Shown piece after piece: positions 9,404 through 17,052 of a stretch of 64,000 bases of DNA. Source of the stretch: an uncultured Ferrovum sp. Its GTDB lineage: Bacteria; Pseudomonadota; Gammaproteobacteria; Burkholderiales; Ferrovaceae. The notes beneath the pieces were generated by a model, which made no database searches, was not told the DNA's origin, and saw only the letters and a list, made by a program, of their open reading frames with translations. The DNA is taken from positions 1-64,000 of the forward strand of contig CAITLJ010000002.1 in NCBI GenBank assembly GCA_903893215.1, read 5' to 3'. The position numbers were made by a program, and so were the translations under genes. Every line of letters begins with the position of its first letter. Within the stretch, counting starts at the first letter, position 1.

Positions 9404-9825
9404 GCGCGCAACACCACGAATCTGCCAGTGCAGCCCTGCACGGCCGCAACGACGATCACGGTCACGACGACCACCCTGCGCATGAAGAGGGTCACGATCA
9501 CGGCAGCCTTGGCAGCTATGTGATCGGCTTCCTGTTGGCAGTGATGCTGACGGCCATCCCGTTCTGGCTGGTGATGGCCAAGGTGATTGCCAATCCGCAA
9601 ACCACCGCAGTGGTGCTGCTGGCGTTTGCTGCGGTTCAGGTGGTGGTGCACATGGTGTACTTTTTGCACATGAACCCCAAATCCGAGGGCGGCTGGAACA
9701 TGCTGGCGCTGATCTTCACCACCATGCTTGTCGTGATCATGATGAGTGGTTCGCTCTGGGTGATGTACCACCTGAACCACAACATGATGCCGGTGCCGAT
9801 GAGCAAGATGCGCGACATGCCCTGA
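9400..9825 (+). CDS. cyoD: Cytochrome bo3-type ubiquinol oxidase subunit IV
   Basis: A 141-residue small subunit with three membrane helices and the CyoD motifs '[22 protein letters not shown]' and '[20 protein letters not shown]'. Its ATG overlaps the cyoC stop. The soluble N-terminus (residues 4-36) is strikingly rich in histidine and acidic residues ([16 protein letters not shown]), longer than the short His-containing tail of E. coli CyoD, and might bind metal; that is inference only. No cyoE (heme O synthase) follows, and a SURF1 gene begins 22 bases later instead. Confidence 0.93.
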   Translation: MSAQHHESASAALHGRNDDHGHDDHPAHEEGHDHGSLGSYVIGFLLAVMLTAIPFWLVMAKVIANPQTTAVVLLAFAAVQVVVHMVYFLHMNPKSEGGWNMLALIFTTMLVVIMMSGSLWVMYHLNHNMMPVPMSKMRDMP

Positions 9826-9847
9826 GCGCATGCCATAAAATCCGGGG

Positions 9848-10603
9848 ATGCGCCCCCTGCCCCCTGACAGAAGCCCCCGCCCGGTCGCCCTGCGACTGAC
9901 GCTGGGGCTTCTGTGCGTGCTGGTGATGTTCACGCTGCTGGCGCTGGGCACCTGGCAGGTGCGGCGGCTGGCCTGGAAGCAGGCCCTGATTGCCCGGGTT
10001 GACGCGCGCGTGCACGCGCCACCGGTGCCAGTGCCGCCGCCGGCGCAATGGCCAACGCTGGATGTACCGGCCGAGGCCTACCGACACGTGCAGCTGAGCG
10101 GTCATTTTCTGTGGAACCAGACGGAGCGCATCCAAGCCTCCACCGAGCTTGGTCCCGGCTACTGGCTAATCACACCGCTCGCTCTGGAAGATGGCCACGC
10201 GGTGCTGGTCAATCGCGGGTTCATGGCAGACCCGGGCGATGAACGTCCTCCCGCGGCTGCGGCCCTGGATCAGGTGACCGGCTTACTGCGGGCGTCCGAA
10301 CCTGGGGGGCGGCTGTTCCGACCCAACCAGCCGGGCGCGCATCTGTGGTACTCCCGTGACGTGACAGCACTGGCCACCGCAATGCAACTGTCCGGCGCGG
10401 CCCCGTTTTTTGTCGACGCTGACGCAGACCCCGGCACGGATCCGCTTGCAGCGCCTCCCCCCAACCGCGCTATCGCAGGTCTGACCGTGATTACCTTTCC
10501 GAACAATCATCTGGTCTATGCGCTCACGTGGTTCGCGCTGGCCGCCATGGCGGCTTGGGGGCTGCTGCTGCTGTGGCGTGAAGGAGACCATCAGGATGAA
10601 TGA
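9848..10603 (+). CDS. SURF1 family oxidase assembly protein
   Basis: A 251-residue protein with one membrane helix at each end (about 18-38 and 222-242) and a periplasmic domain between, the SURF1 topology. Family signatures include 'LGTWQVRRLAWKQALIARV' after the first helix, 'VLVNRGFM' in the middle and 'NNHLVYALTWFALA' at the second helix. SURF1/Shy1 proteins assist heme insertion into subunit I of heme-copper oxidases. Placement directly after cyoD fits a role in assembling this oxidase. The end overlaps the start of the sensor kinase by eight bases, which places the two in one transcript. Confidence 0.9.
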   Translation: MRPLPPDRSPRPVALRLTLGLLCVLVMFTLLALGTWQVRRLAWKQALIARVDARVHAPPVPVPPPAQWPTLDVPAEAYRHVQLSGHFLWNQTERIQASTELGPGYWLITPLALEDGHAVLVNRGFMADPGDERPPAAAALDQVTGLLRASEPGGRLFRPNQPGAHLWYSRDVTALATAMQLSGAAPFFVDADADPGTDPLAAPPPNRAIAGLTVITFPNNHLVYALTWFALAAMAAWGLLLLWREGDHQDE

Positions 10604-11957
10604 CCCGACGCCGGCACGCGTCCCGTTTGACGCGGCGCCGCCAACCCGGCTGCTCGATGCAGCATTGCGCCAAAACCTGACCCAGCTGGTCTACCTGCGC
10701 TGGATTGCCGCCATTGGCCAGTTGCTCACGATTGGAGTGGTGAGCGCCACGCTGCACATCCATCTGCCGGTGGACAACATGATGATGGTGCTCGGCTGCC
10801 TGGTCGCCTTCAACGGCATCACCATGATGCGCCTCACCATGGATCATCCGGTCAGCCGACGCGAGTTGCTGTTTGCGCTGCTGGTAGACGTGATCACCCT
10901 GACCGCCCAGCTCTACCTGAGCGGGGGGATCAGCAATCCGTTCGTGTTCCTGTTCCTGTTGCAGGTAATCATCGGCGCGGTGTTGCTCGAACCCCCGGCC
11001 ATCTGGACCGTGCTGGGAGTCACCCTGGCGTGCCTGCTATGCCTGACCGGCTTTGCCATTCCGCTCGACCTGCCGCTGCAACTGGAACGGGGACTGGATA
11101 GCCTGTACGTGCGTGGTCTGGTGATCTGCTTTGCGCTCAATGCCGTGCTGCTGGTCGTGTTCATCAGCCGGATCAGCCGCAACCTGATCGAACGTGATGC
11201 GCGATTGGCGGCACTGCGCCAGCGCGCTGCCGAAGAGGACCTGATTGTGCGGATGGGCTTGCTGGCCTCCGGGGCCGCCCACGAACTGGGTACGCCACTC
11301 GCCACCCTGTCAGTGATTCTTGGTGACTGGCAACGGATGGCCCTGTTTAGGGCGCACAGCGAACTGGTCGAAGACCTGAACGAAATGCAGGTACAGCTGA
11401 AGCGCTGCAAAAGTATTGTCAGCGGCATCCTGCTCTCTGCTGGTGAAGCGCGTGGAGAGTCATCTGCCAGCAGCACGCTGGTCGGTTTTCTCGATAGCCT
11501 GGTGGAAGACTGGCGCGCCACCCGCTCCGACGTTGTCCTGACCTACCAACGACAGATCCCGCAGGACCGCCGGGTGGTGGCTGACTCGGCGGTTGGCCAG
11601 ATGATCTGCAATGTGCTGGACAACGCGCGCGATGCCTCACCCGCAGGGGTCGACCTGCAGGTGCAACAACAGGACGACGCGCTGATCCTGATGGTGCGTG
11701 ACCGCGGCCCGGGTTTTCCGCCAGCCCTGCTCAGCCAGATCGGCAAGCCCTATCAATCCACCAAGGGCCGGCCAGGCGGTGGGCTCGGCCTGTTTCTGGT
11801 GGTGAATGTGGCGCGTACACTCGGTGGCAGCGTGCTCGCCGAAAACCGTCCCGGTGGCGGTGCGCAGGTCACCATCACCCTGCCCCTCGCGTCGATTGCG
11901 CTGGCGCAGGCGCCACGGCCCGATCCGATGGACCTGCCCGATACGGTACAAGAATGA
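10596..11957 (+). CDS. regB: RegB/PrrB/RoxS-type redox sensor histidine kinase
   Basis: A 453-residue kinase with six membrane helices in the first 195 residues. It carries the two hallmarks of the RegB family: the quinone-site motif GGISNPF at 110-116, and a redox-box cysteine in 'LKRCKSI' (Cys271) after the phosphorylated His229 in 'SGAAHELGTPL'. The ATPase part has 'NVLDNARDAS', 'DRGPGFP' and 'GGGLGLFL'. RegB kinases sense quinone redox state and aerobic electron flow and phosphorylate RegA. The ATG at 10596 follows AAGGAGA and overlaps the SURF1 end; the stop overlaps the regulator start (ATGA). Linkage to cyoABCD is consistent with RoxSR control of the cyo operon in Pseudomonas. Confidence 0.9.
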   Translation: MNDPTPARVPFDAAPPTRLLDAALRQNLTQLVYLRWIAAIGQLLTIGVVSATLHIHLPVDNMMMVLGCLVAFNGITMMRLTMDHPVSRRELLFALLVDVITLTAQLYLSGGISNPFVFLFLLQVIIGAVLLEPPAIWTVLGVTLACLLCLTGFAIPLDLPLQLERGLDSLYVRGLVICFALNAVLLVVFISRISRNLIERDARLAALRQRAAEEDLIVRMGLLASGAAHELGTPLATLSVILGDWQRMALFRAHSELVEDLNEMQVQLKRCKSIVSGILLSAGEARGESSASSTLVGFLDSLVEDWRATRSDVVLTYQRQIPQDRRVVADSAVGQMICNVLDNARDASPAGVDLQVQQQDDALILMVRDRGPGFPPALLSQIGKPYQSTKGRPGGGLGLFLVVNVARTLGGSVLAENRPGGGAQVTITLPLASIALAQAPRPDPMDLPDTVQE

Positions 11958-12511
11958 ACGATGAACTGAGTACGCCTTCGGCAGACCGCCTGCTGCTGGT
12001 GGTGGAAGACGATGCTGCCTTCGCACGCACGCTGACGCGCTCGTTCGAGCGCCGCGGCTACCGGGTGCTGCATGCCAGCGCCCTGGAGCAACTACCCGAC
12101 CTGCTGGCCAGCCATGACCCTGGCTATGCGGTGGTCGACCTCAAGCTGAACGGCGATGCCAATGGTCTTGCGTGCGTGCAGACCCTGCACGCCCACGACC
12201 CCGGCATGCTGATCGTGGTCTTGACCGGCTTTGCAAGCATCACCACTGCAGTTGAGGCAATCAAGCTGGGAGCCATTCAGTATCTGGCCAAGCCGTCCAA
12301 TACCGACGACATCGAGGCGGCCTTCAGCCAGGTCGAGGGCACCGCCGAGGTGGAACTGACCGGACGCACCACCTCGATCAAGAATCTCGAGTGGGAGCAT
12401 ATCCACGCGATGCTGGTGGAGACCGATTTCAATATTTCCGAGGCGGCGCGACGATTGGGCATGCACCGCCGCACGCTGGCACGCAAGCTGGACAAGCAGC
12501 GGGTAAAGTGA
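11954..12511 (+). CDS. regA: RegA/PrrA/RoxR-type response regulator
   Basis: A 185-residue response regulator. The receiver domain has the acidic pocket 'VVEDD' (17-20), phosphoacceptor Asp62 in 'VVDLKLNGDANG', 'VVLTGFAS' and the conserved Lys in 'LAKPSN'. A short linker leads to a Fis-type helix-turn-helix at the C-terminus, 'NISEAARRLGMHRRTLARKL', nearly the RegA recognition helix. There is no sigma-54 AAA+ domain, as expected for this family. It overlaps regB by four bases. RegA-type proteins control terminal oxidases and carbon or nitrogen metabolism according to redox state, so the operon probably controls its own expression. Confidence 0.92.
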   Translation: MNDELSTPSADRLLLVVEDDAAFARTLTRSFERRGYRVLHASALEQLPDLLASHDPGYAVVDLKLNGDANGLACVQTLHAHDPGMLIVVLTGFASITTAVEAIKLGAIQYLAKPSNTDDIEAAFSQVEGTAEVELTGRTTSIKNLEWEHIHAMLVETDFNISEAARRLGMHRRTLARKLDKQRVK

Positions 12512-12574
12512 AGCCCAGCTGCCAGCCGGTGAACTGGGCACCTCGCTGCCAGCGGGCCCCGAACCGGCAGGGAC

Positions 12575-13321
12575 CTAAATGTCGAGCCTGTACAACAAGC
12601 TGTACATGGCCAGCCCAAGGTCGACGTCGCTTTCCCGCACCAAGCCACCCTGCGTCGAGGTACGGATATGCGTTGTGAGCTTGAATGGCGAGGAGAAGGC
12701 AAACACCACCGAACTGTCCGACGTCACCGGGAATGCGGTACCCAGCACGTAGCCCCCGCCGCTGGTCGACTTCATGTCGACCCGGGTCTGGCCACCGCTG
12801 ACATTGTTACCGGCGTCGGTCATGCTGGTGCGCACGAACCGGGTATACCAGTAACCCAGGCCCACGTAGGGCCGGATCTGGCCCGGTTCACGGAAGTGGT
12901 ATTCCATAAAGCCGATGATCGGCACCGCGGTGCCCTTCAGCAGTGTTTGGCCATCATACAGGCGGCCATCGGGCAGAGTGCCCGGGTTGCGCACGCCCTT
13001 GGCAGAGAATTGCGGGGGAATGCCACCGATGCCTTCCAGCCTGAGATGGTCATTCAACTCCAGCGAATACGTCAGCAGGAAGGTATGCATGGGCTGCGTG
13101 TGATAGTTCAGCCCCGAGGGCGTCAGCGTGCTGCCGTTTCCCCCCGCGTTGTTGGGTGCGGGCGCCGTTTGCGCCAGATCGGTGTTGTGATCATGGGCAA
13201 TGATGTACGTCATCCCCAGACTGAGGGTGTCGGCGCAGCTGGCTATTGGTGCAGCAAGGACACAGGTGCCGAGTAAAGCAGCGGCCAGCCTGGCCGAACT
13301 GGAGGCAATGGGGCGATGCAT
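12575..13321 (-). CDS. OmpW-family outer-membrane protein
   Basis: A 248-residue secreted beta-barrel protein: a signal peptide of about 29 residues ('LLGTCVLAAPIASCA'), then alternating hydrophobic strands, 'YVGLGYWYTRF' in the middle, and a C-terminal strand 'GLAMYSLLYRLDI'. This is the OmpW-like fold, eight strands with a hydrophobic lateral exit. The family includes AlkL, which imports alkanes. It is longer than E. coli OmpW (212), mainly through an insertion after residue 40. It lies 41 bases behind the lipoprotein hydrolase in the same direction, so they are probably co-transcribed. A role in uptake of hydrophobic substrates is inferred from the family and from the alkane hydroxylase 10 kb away. 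Final-residue Ile instead of Phe is a mild deviation. Confidence 0.7.
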   Translation of the reverse strand: MHRPIASSSARLAAALLGTCVLAAPIASCADTLSLGMTYIIAHDHNTDLAQTAPAPNNAGGNGSTLTPSGLNYHTQPMHTFLLTYSLELNDHLRLEGIGGIPPQFSAKGVRNPGTLPDGRLYDGQTLLKGTAVPIIGFMEYHFREPGQIRPYVGLGYWYTRFVRTSMTDAGNNVSGGQTRVDMKSTSGGGYVLGTAFPVTSDSSVVFAFSSPFKLTTHIRTSTQGGLVRESDVDLGLAMYSLLYRLDI

Positions 13322-13362
13322 GATGGAAACGCTCCTCGAATCTTGTTTTTATAGTGTTCGGC

Positions 13363-15318
13363 TTACTGGGCTTTGAAGTACTTCAGCGTGGCAGCCGCAC
13401 ACCAGCCCGGAAGCAGCTTGTAGGTGTAATCCACGCCGTACGAAAGCAGGGTCTGGTCCTTTGGCGTGGTCGCACCGGGTGTTCCGCCATTGGCCGCTTC
13501 CTGCTGCGCGTAGTAAGCCTGCACCGCTGCGCTGAACCCGTTGATTTCGGCGCTGTAATCAATGGTCGAGTTGGCGTGCGCCACCGAATTGGCACCTGCG
13601 GAATAACTCCAGGCCCCCGAAGCCAGGGGGGCACCGGCCGACCCCGCAGCGGGGACCATGCCGGGCAGATTGGCGTTGTCCAGGTTGACCACGACAACAT
13701 GCCCAGCGGCCACGTTTTGCGCCCCCCAATAGTGCGCCTGGTATTGGGAATTGATGAACAAGGCAGACGCATCAAAGCTGCCCTCACACATCATCACCGG
13801 CGCTTTCGGCACATAGCTGCGCATGTCGTTTGCTGCCAGGTGGGCACGCAGGTTGGCTGGCCCCACGCTGCCCTTCGGGTAGCTGGTGGCCGGGAACGTG
13901 GTGGGCCCCAACCCCAGATCGAAGGGCACGTCCAGGTCCGGATTCCTGCAGAAATCGGCCAAATAGTTGGCACGGAACGTGTTGTTGATCAGGTAATCGC
14001 TGTTGCTCTCAAAGGCTTTGGCAAACAGGAAGCCGATGTCGTACGAGACGAATGGTTCGGCCCCGCCCACCTTGGGCGGACTCAGCTGGTCAACAAATCC
14101 CTGACAGTCAAGCGACGTGAGCGTACTCCCCAGGTTGACGTTGAGCGAACTCAACAGACCGTAGCTAAGACCGTTCACCGTCAGATCCTGCAATCCCGCG
14201 GACAGCGGCGAATTGCTTGGGACGGTCGGAACGGTGGTCGGAAAAAAATCGGTGAGCGAAATGAAGTTCTTGGCTATCTGCTGCAGCCAGGTATAGACAC
14301 CGGGGCGTCCGAGGGTGTCGCCGCCTGTCGCCCCCGTGCTGAACATGGGACCGTAAGCGTCGCTTGGCGCGCTGTAGATGTCGCCGTAGGTGGTTTGATA
14401 GCTGCTCAGCAACATCGGCGTGTACAGCGTGGCACCACCCGGGACATTGCCAAGGAATTGCGCGTCATAAACAGCAGCAATCGGGTAGAAGCCGGCCATA
14501 GGCGCAACGGCGGTGACCGCCACCCCATGCGCTTCGAGGGCTTTTTGGGTGGCCAGCGCCACATACCCGCCTTCGTTGTAACCGGTCAGGAAAAGACGCC
14601 CGGAATCCAGCGTGTTGCCGCCAACGGTGGCCAGCGCCGAACGCCCGGCCACCAGGGTGTCGATCATTTCCTTCGAGTTCTGCACCGCGTTCAGGAACGC
14701 GTGGTAGTTGAGGGTGTTGCTGCCAAGGCTGGCCTGGTCATAGCCGGCATAATTGCTGGCGATGGCAATGTAACCCTGCGCAGCAAAGGTGGCGGCCATC
14801 AGCCCGCTCTCCTGAAAGCCCTCGTTGTTGGCCTCCGGCAGGATGTCGGCAATGTTGAAGGTTTTGGTGGTGCGGGCGGCGTGGGCGTACATCACGATGT
14901 CTCGTGCGCCCTCGCACTGGGTTCCGCCAAAGGGCACCATCAGCACCCCCGACGCCTGCGTGGCTTCGCCCAGCGCGCCTACCGTGGAGTAGACCAACTG
15001 GTAAACCTTGACGTTGCAGGGCAGATTGCCCTTCAGTGATGCGTACAGTTGCTGGCCGGCCAGCCCACCAATATTGGGATCCTGCAGCTGGGCACCCAAT
15101 GCCGAGGGGGACACGCTGGCCACCATGTAGGGGGGGTTGAATGCAAGTACGCCCCCGGAATCATTTCCGCCCAGCGAGGTGGACTGCCCGACCACTGCAC
15201 CGGTGGCCTGCGCGGAACCGGATGCAGACGTCGCCGTGCTGTTGAAACCGCCACCGCCACAACCCGCCAGCATAAGCGACAGGCCTACTGCGGCCAGCGA
15301 AAGGCAATTTTTGAACAT
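13363..15318 (-). CDS. Lipoprotein alpha/beta hydrolase (secretory-lipase-like) with Asn at the nucleophile position
   Basis: A 651-residue lipoprotein starting at ATG 15318 after GAGGGGA; the lipobox LMLAGC puts the lipidated Cys at residue 20, followed by GGGG and a Ser/Thr/Ala linker. The body resembles large bacterial secretory-lipase/peptidase-like hydrolases: 'IAIASNYAGYDQ' (about 185-195) and 'LFLTGYNEGGYVALATQKALE' (243-263). The second is the nucleophile elbow GxSxG, but the serine is Asn248 (codon AAC; AGC would be Ser). The two lipases at 25-29 kb keep GYSQGG. So it is either catalytically dead, uses another residue, or binds rather than cuts. Candidate acid and His residues lie in 'CEGSFDAS' and 'AAGHVVVV'. 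It is probably outer-membrane anchored and co-transcribed with the OmpW-like gene. Substrate unknown. Confidence 0.75.
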   Translation of the reverse strand: MFKNCLSLAAVGLSLMLAGCGGGGFNSTATSASGSAQATGAVVGQSTSLGGNDSGGVLAFNPPYMVASVSPSALGAQLQDPNIGGLAGQQLYASLKGNLPCNVKVYQLVYSTVGALGEATQASGVLMVPFGGTQCEGARDIVMYAHAARTTKTFNIADILPEANNEGFQESGLMAATFAAQGYIAIASNYAGYDQASLGSNTLNYHAFLNAVQNSKEMIDTLVAGRSALATVGGNTLDSGRLFLTGYNEGGYVALATQKALEAHGVAVTAVAPMAGFYPIAAVYDAQFLGNVPGGATLYTPMLLSSYQTTYGDIYSAPSDAYGPMFSTGATGGDTLGRPGVYTWLQQIAKNFISLTDFFPTTVPTVPSNSPLSAGLQDLTVNGLSYGLLSSLNVNLGSTLTSLDCQGFVDQLSPPKVGGAEPFVSYDIGFLFAKAFESNSDYLINNTFRANYLADFCRNPDLDVPFDLGLGPTTFPATSYPKGSVGPANLRAHLAANDMRSYVPKAPVMMCEGSFDASALFINSQYQAHYWGAQNVAAGHVVVVNLDNANLPGMVPAAGSAGAPLASGAWSYSAGANSVAHANSTIDYSAEINGFSAAVQAYYAQQEAANGGTPGATTPKDQTLLSYGVDYTYKLLPGWCAAATLKYFKAQ

Positions 15319-15804
15319 GAGTCCCCTCTTTCCTGTTGTATTTATGTGCTGCGGGGCGGTCATCGGGCGGCTCTGAATGGCCACTCTGCCCCTTCATGTC
15401 CTGAAGCAACGGCTGCCTGCCTGGTGCACCGCGCCTGCGGCCGACCGGACCACCGCAGCCCTTGGTTCCGCTTGAAACCGCAGCGCGCCATCTGTTGTCG
15501 ATGCTTGTGTCGCTGCTTGTCTACGCTTGTAGCTTAGTCATCGAATTTACATTTGTCCAGCCGGCACACAATTTAACAACAAGGAAACAACAGATATTTT
15601 TCAATAGCTTAGGGATACCCACGACAAACGGCATTTGAAATTACGTTTGAATCAAGGTCCACTTTCGCAAACCGTTATATGAATGTGACTTTTTGATAAA
15701 ACTAATAATTTAATACATTTAAAATCAATGAAAACAATTCTGGCGAACGCGCTGAACAACCGCCGCTTCGCCTCAACGCCGGAAAAGCAGCGCAAGAATG
15801 CCCT
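15319..15804. other. Gene-free stretch between the hydrolase and the rhamnolipid operon end
   Basis: 486 bases without a supported gene. The first 200 are GC-rich and hold the upstream region of the lipoprotein hydrolase. From about 15530 to 15745 the sequence turns strongly AT-rich with many A and T runs, unlike flanking genes. GCTTGT occurs three times at 15503, 15515 and 15525. A weak six-base stem (GGCGAA with TTCGCC, about 15743-15776) just beyond the EmrA-like stop could help end the rhamnolipid operon. No RNA gene or coding frame is recognised. Confidence 0.5.
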
Positions 15805-17052
15805 TCACTGACGCGCATGATGTTTTTCCCGCCCGCCACTGGCCGCGTCATCGCCTTGCTCGGGTGCAGTTTCCGGGTCAATGGCCGCAGGAGTGCGCGC
15901 CTGTTCGATCACCTGCGCGACGAGGGCATCGGCCTGCTGTTCGATATCATTCCTGAGCAGACTGGCGCGACCGCCGGCATGCACCGCATCCGACCCCAGC
16001 GGGATTTTTACGGCTTGCAGGGTATCGACGCTGACCGACATCGAGACCCCTATCCGCAGGGGATGCGCCTGCAGGTCGGCGTCATCGATGGCCACCAGCA
16101 CCGGCACCCGCTGCACCACCTTGATCCAGTTGCCGCTGGCGTTCTGCGGCGGCAACATCGAGAATGCGCTGCCGGTGCCCGCCGACATGCCCTCGATGTG
16201 CCCGTGAAACACCACATTGGCATCGTAGAGGTCGGAGGTGAGCGTGACCGGTTGGCCAATGCCCAGGTGCCGCAACTGACTTTCCTTGAAATTGGCCTCT
16301 ACCCACAGATGGCCCAGGGAAATGATCGACAGCAGGGGCACACCCGGTGCCACACGCTGCCCGATCTGCACGGAACGTTGGGCCACCACGCCTTCCACAG
16401 GCGCGCTGACCGTGGCCCGTCGGTAGTTGATATAGGCCAGCTTGAGTTGGGATGCGGCGAGCAGCACGGACGGATTCTTGTCGGCAGGCTGGTTGCCGCT
16501 TGAGGCGCGTGCGGCAGTCAGTTGTCCCGTGGCAGCGTCCAGGCTGGCCTGAGCCACGTCGACAGCTTCCCTGGCATGGGCCAGTTCTTCGGCGGTCACC
16601 ACCTCGCTGGCCGCATCACTGCGCGCCTTGAGCGCCTGTCTGGCGAGGGCGAGTTCGGCACGCCGACCTTCGATCACCGCCTTCAGCTGCTTCTGGTTCA
16701 GCCGCGCCCCGCGCGCGGTTGTCACGGCCTGCGCCAACTGGGCCTTGGCTTGCTCAAGGCTGGCCGCCACTTCGGCATCATCCAGTCGCACCAATACCTC
16801 GCCCGCCCGAACGTGGCGGGTGTTGTCAGCCAGCACCTCGGTCACCGTGCCCGGAATCTGCGCATTCAGTTGCACCACATCACCGGCCACATACGCATCG
16901 TCGGTATCTTCGTGCACGCTGCTGTACTGCCACCAGTTGAACCCGGCGCCCGCGCCCGCCAGCAGGATCAGCGCAAAAAACACCGCAAGACGGAAGCGGC
17001 GGAGCGTCCGCTTGGGTTGTACGGGATCATCGATGTTCATGGTCTGGTTCAT
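15805..17052 (-). CDS. EmrA/HlyD-type membrane fusion protein of the rhamnolipid operon
   Basis: A 415-residue periplasmic adaptor: short cytoplasmic N-terminus, one membrane helix (about 22-42), then 'EDTDDAYVAGDVVQLNAQIPGTV', the EmrA lipoyl/barrel entry. A long alpha-helical hairpin rich in Ala, Gln and Arg covers about 95-205, and 'ATVSAPVEGVVAQRSVQIGQRV' marks the return lipoyl half. The last 60 residues are a hydrophilic tail. EmrA proteins link an EmrB-type inner-membrane pump to an outer-membrane channel. It is last in the operon; the start overlaps the end of the outer-membrane factor gene by 26 bases. With the EmrB-like and NodT-like proteins it forms a full tripartite exporter, probably for rhamnolipid. 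Confidence 0.9.
   Translation of the reverse strand: MNQTMNIDDPVQPKRTLRRFRLAVFFALILLAGAGAGFNWWQYSSVHEDTDDAYVAGDVVQLNAQIPGTVTEVLADNTRHVRAGEVLVRLDDAEVAASLEQAKAQLAQAVTTARGARLNQKQLKAVIEGRRAELALARQALKARSDAASEVVTAEELAHAREAVDVAQASLDAATGQLTAARASSGNQPADKNPSVLLAASQLKLAYINYRRATVSAPVEGVVAQRSVQIGQRVAPGVPLLSIISLGHLWVEANFKESQLRHLGIGQPVTLTSDLYDANVVFHGHIEGMSAGTGSAFSMLPPQNASGNWIKVVQRVPVLVAIDDADLQAHPLRIGVSMSVSVDTLQAVKIPLGSDAVHAGGRASLLRNDIEQQADALVAQVIEQARTPAAIDPETAPEQGDDAASGGREKHHARQ

Noticed and set aside
13354-15039. 561-codon frame antisense to the lipoprotein hydrolase
   Set aside because: No signal, motif or ribosome-binding site; the minus strand carries a lipobox and hydrolase fold.
15503-15530. Three GCTTGT direct repeats
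   Set aside because: Short units with unequal spacing (12 and 10); could be chance and no regulator is suggested.
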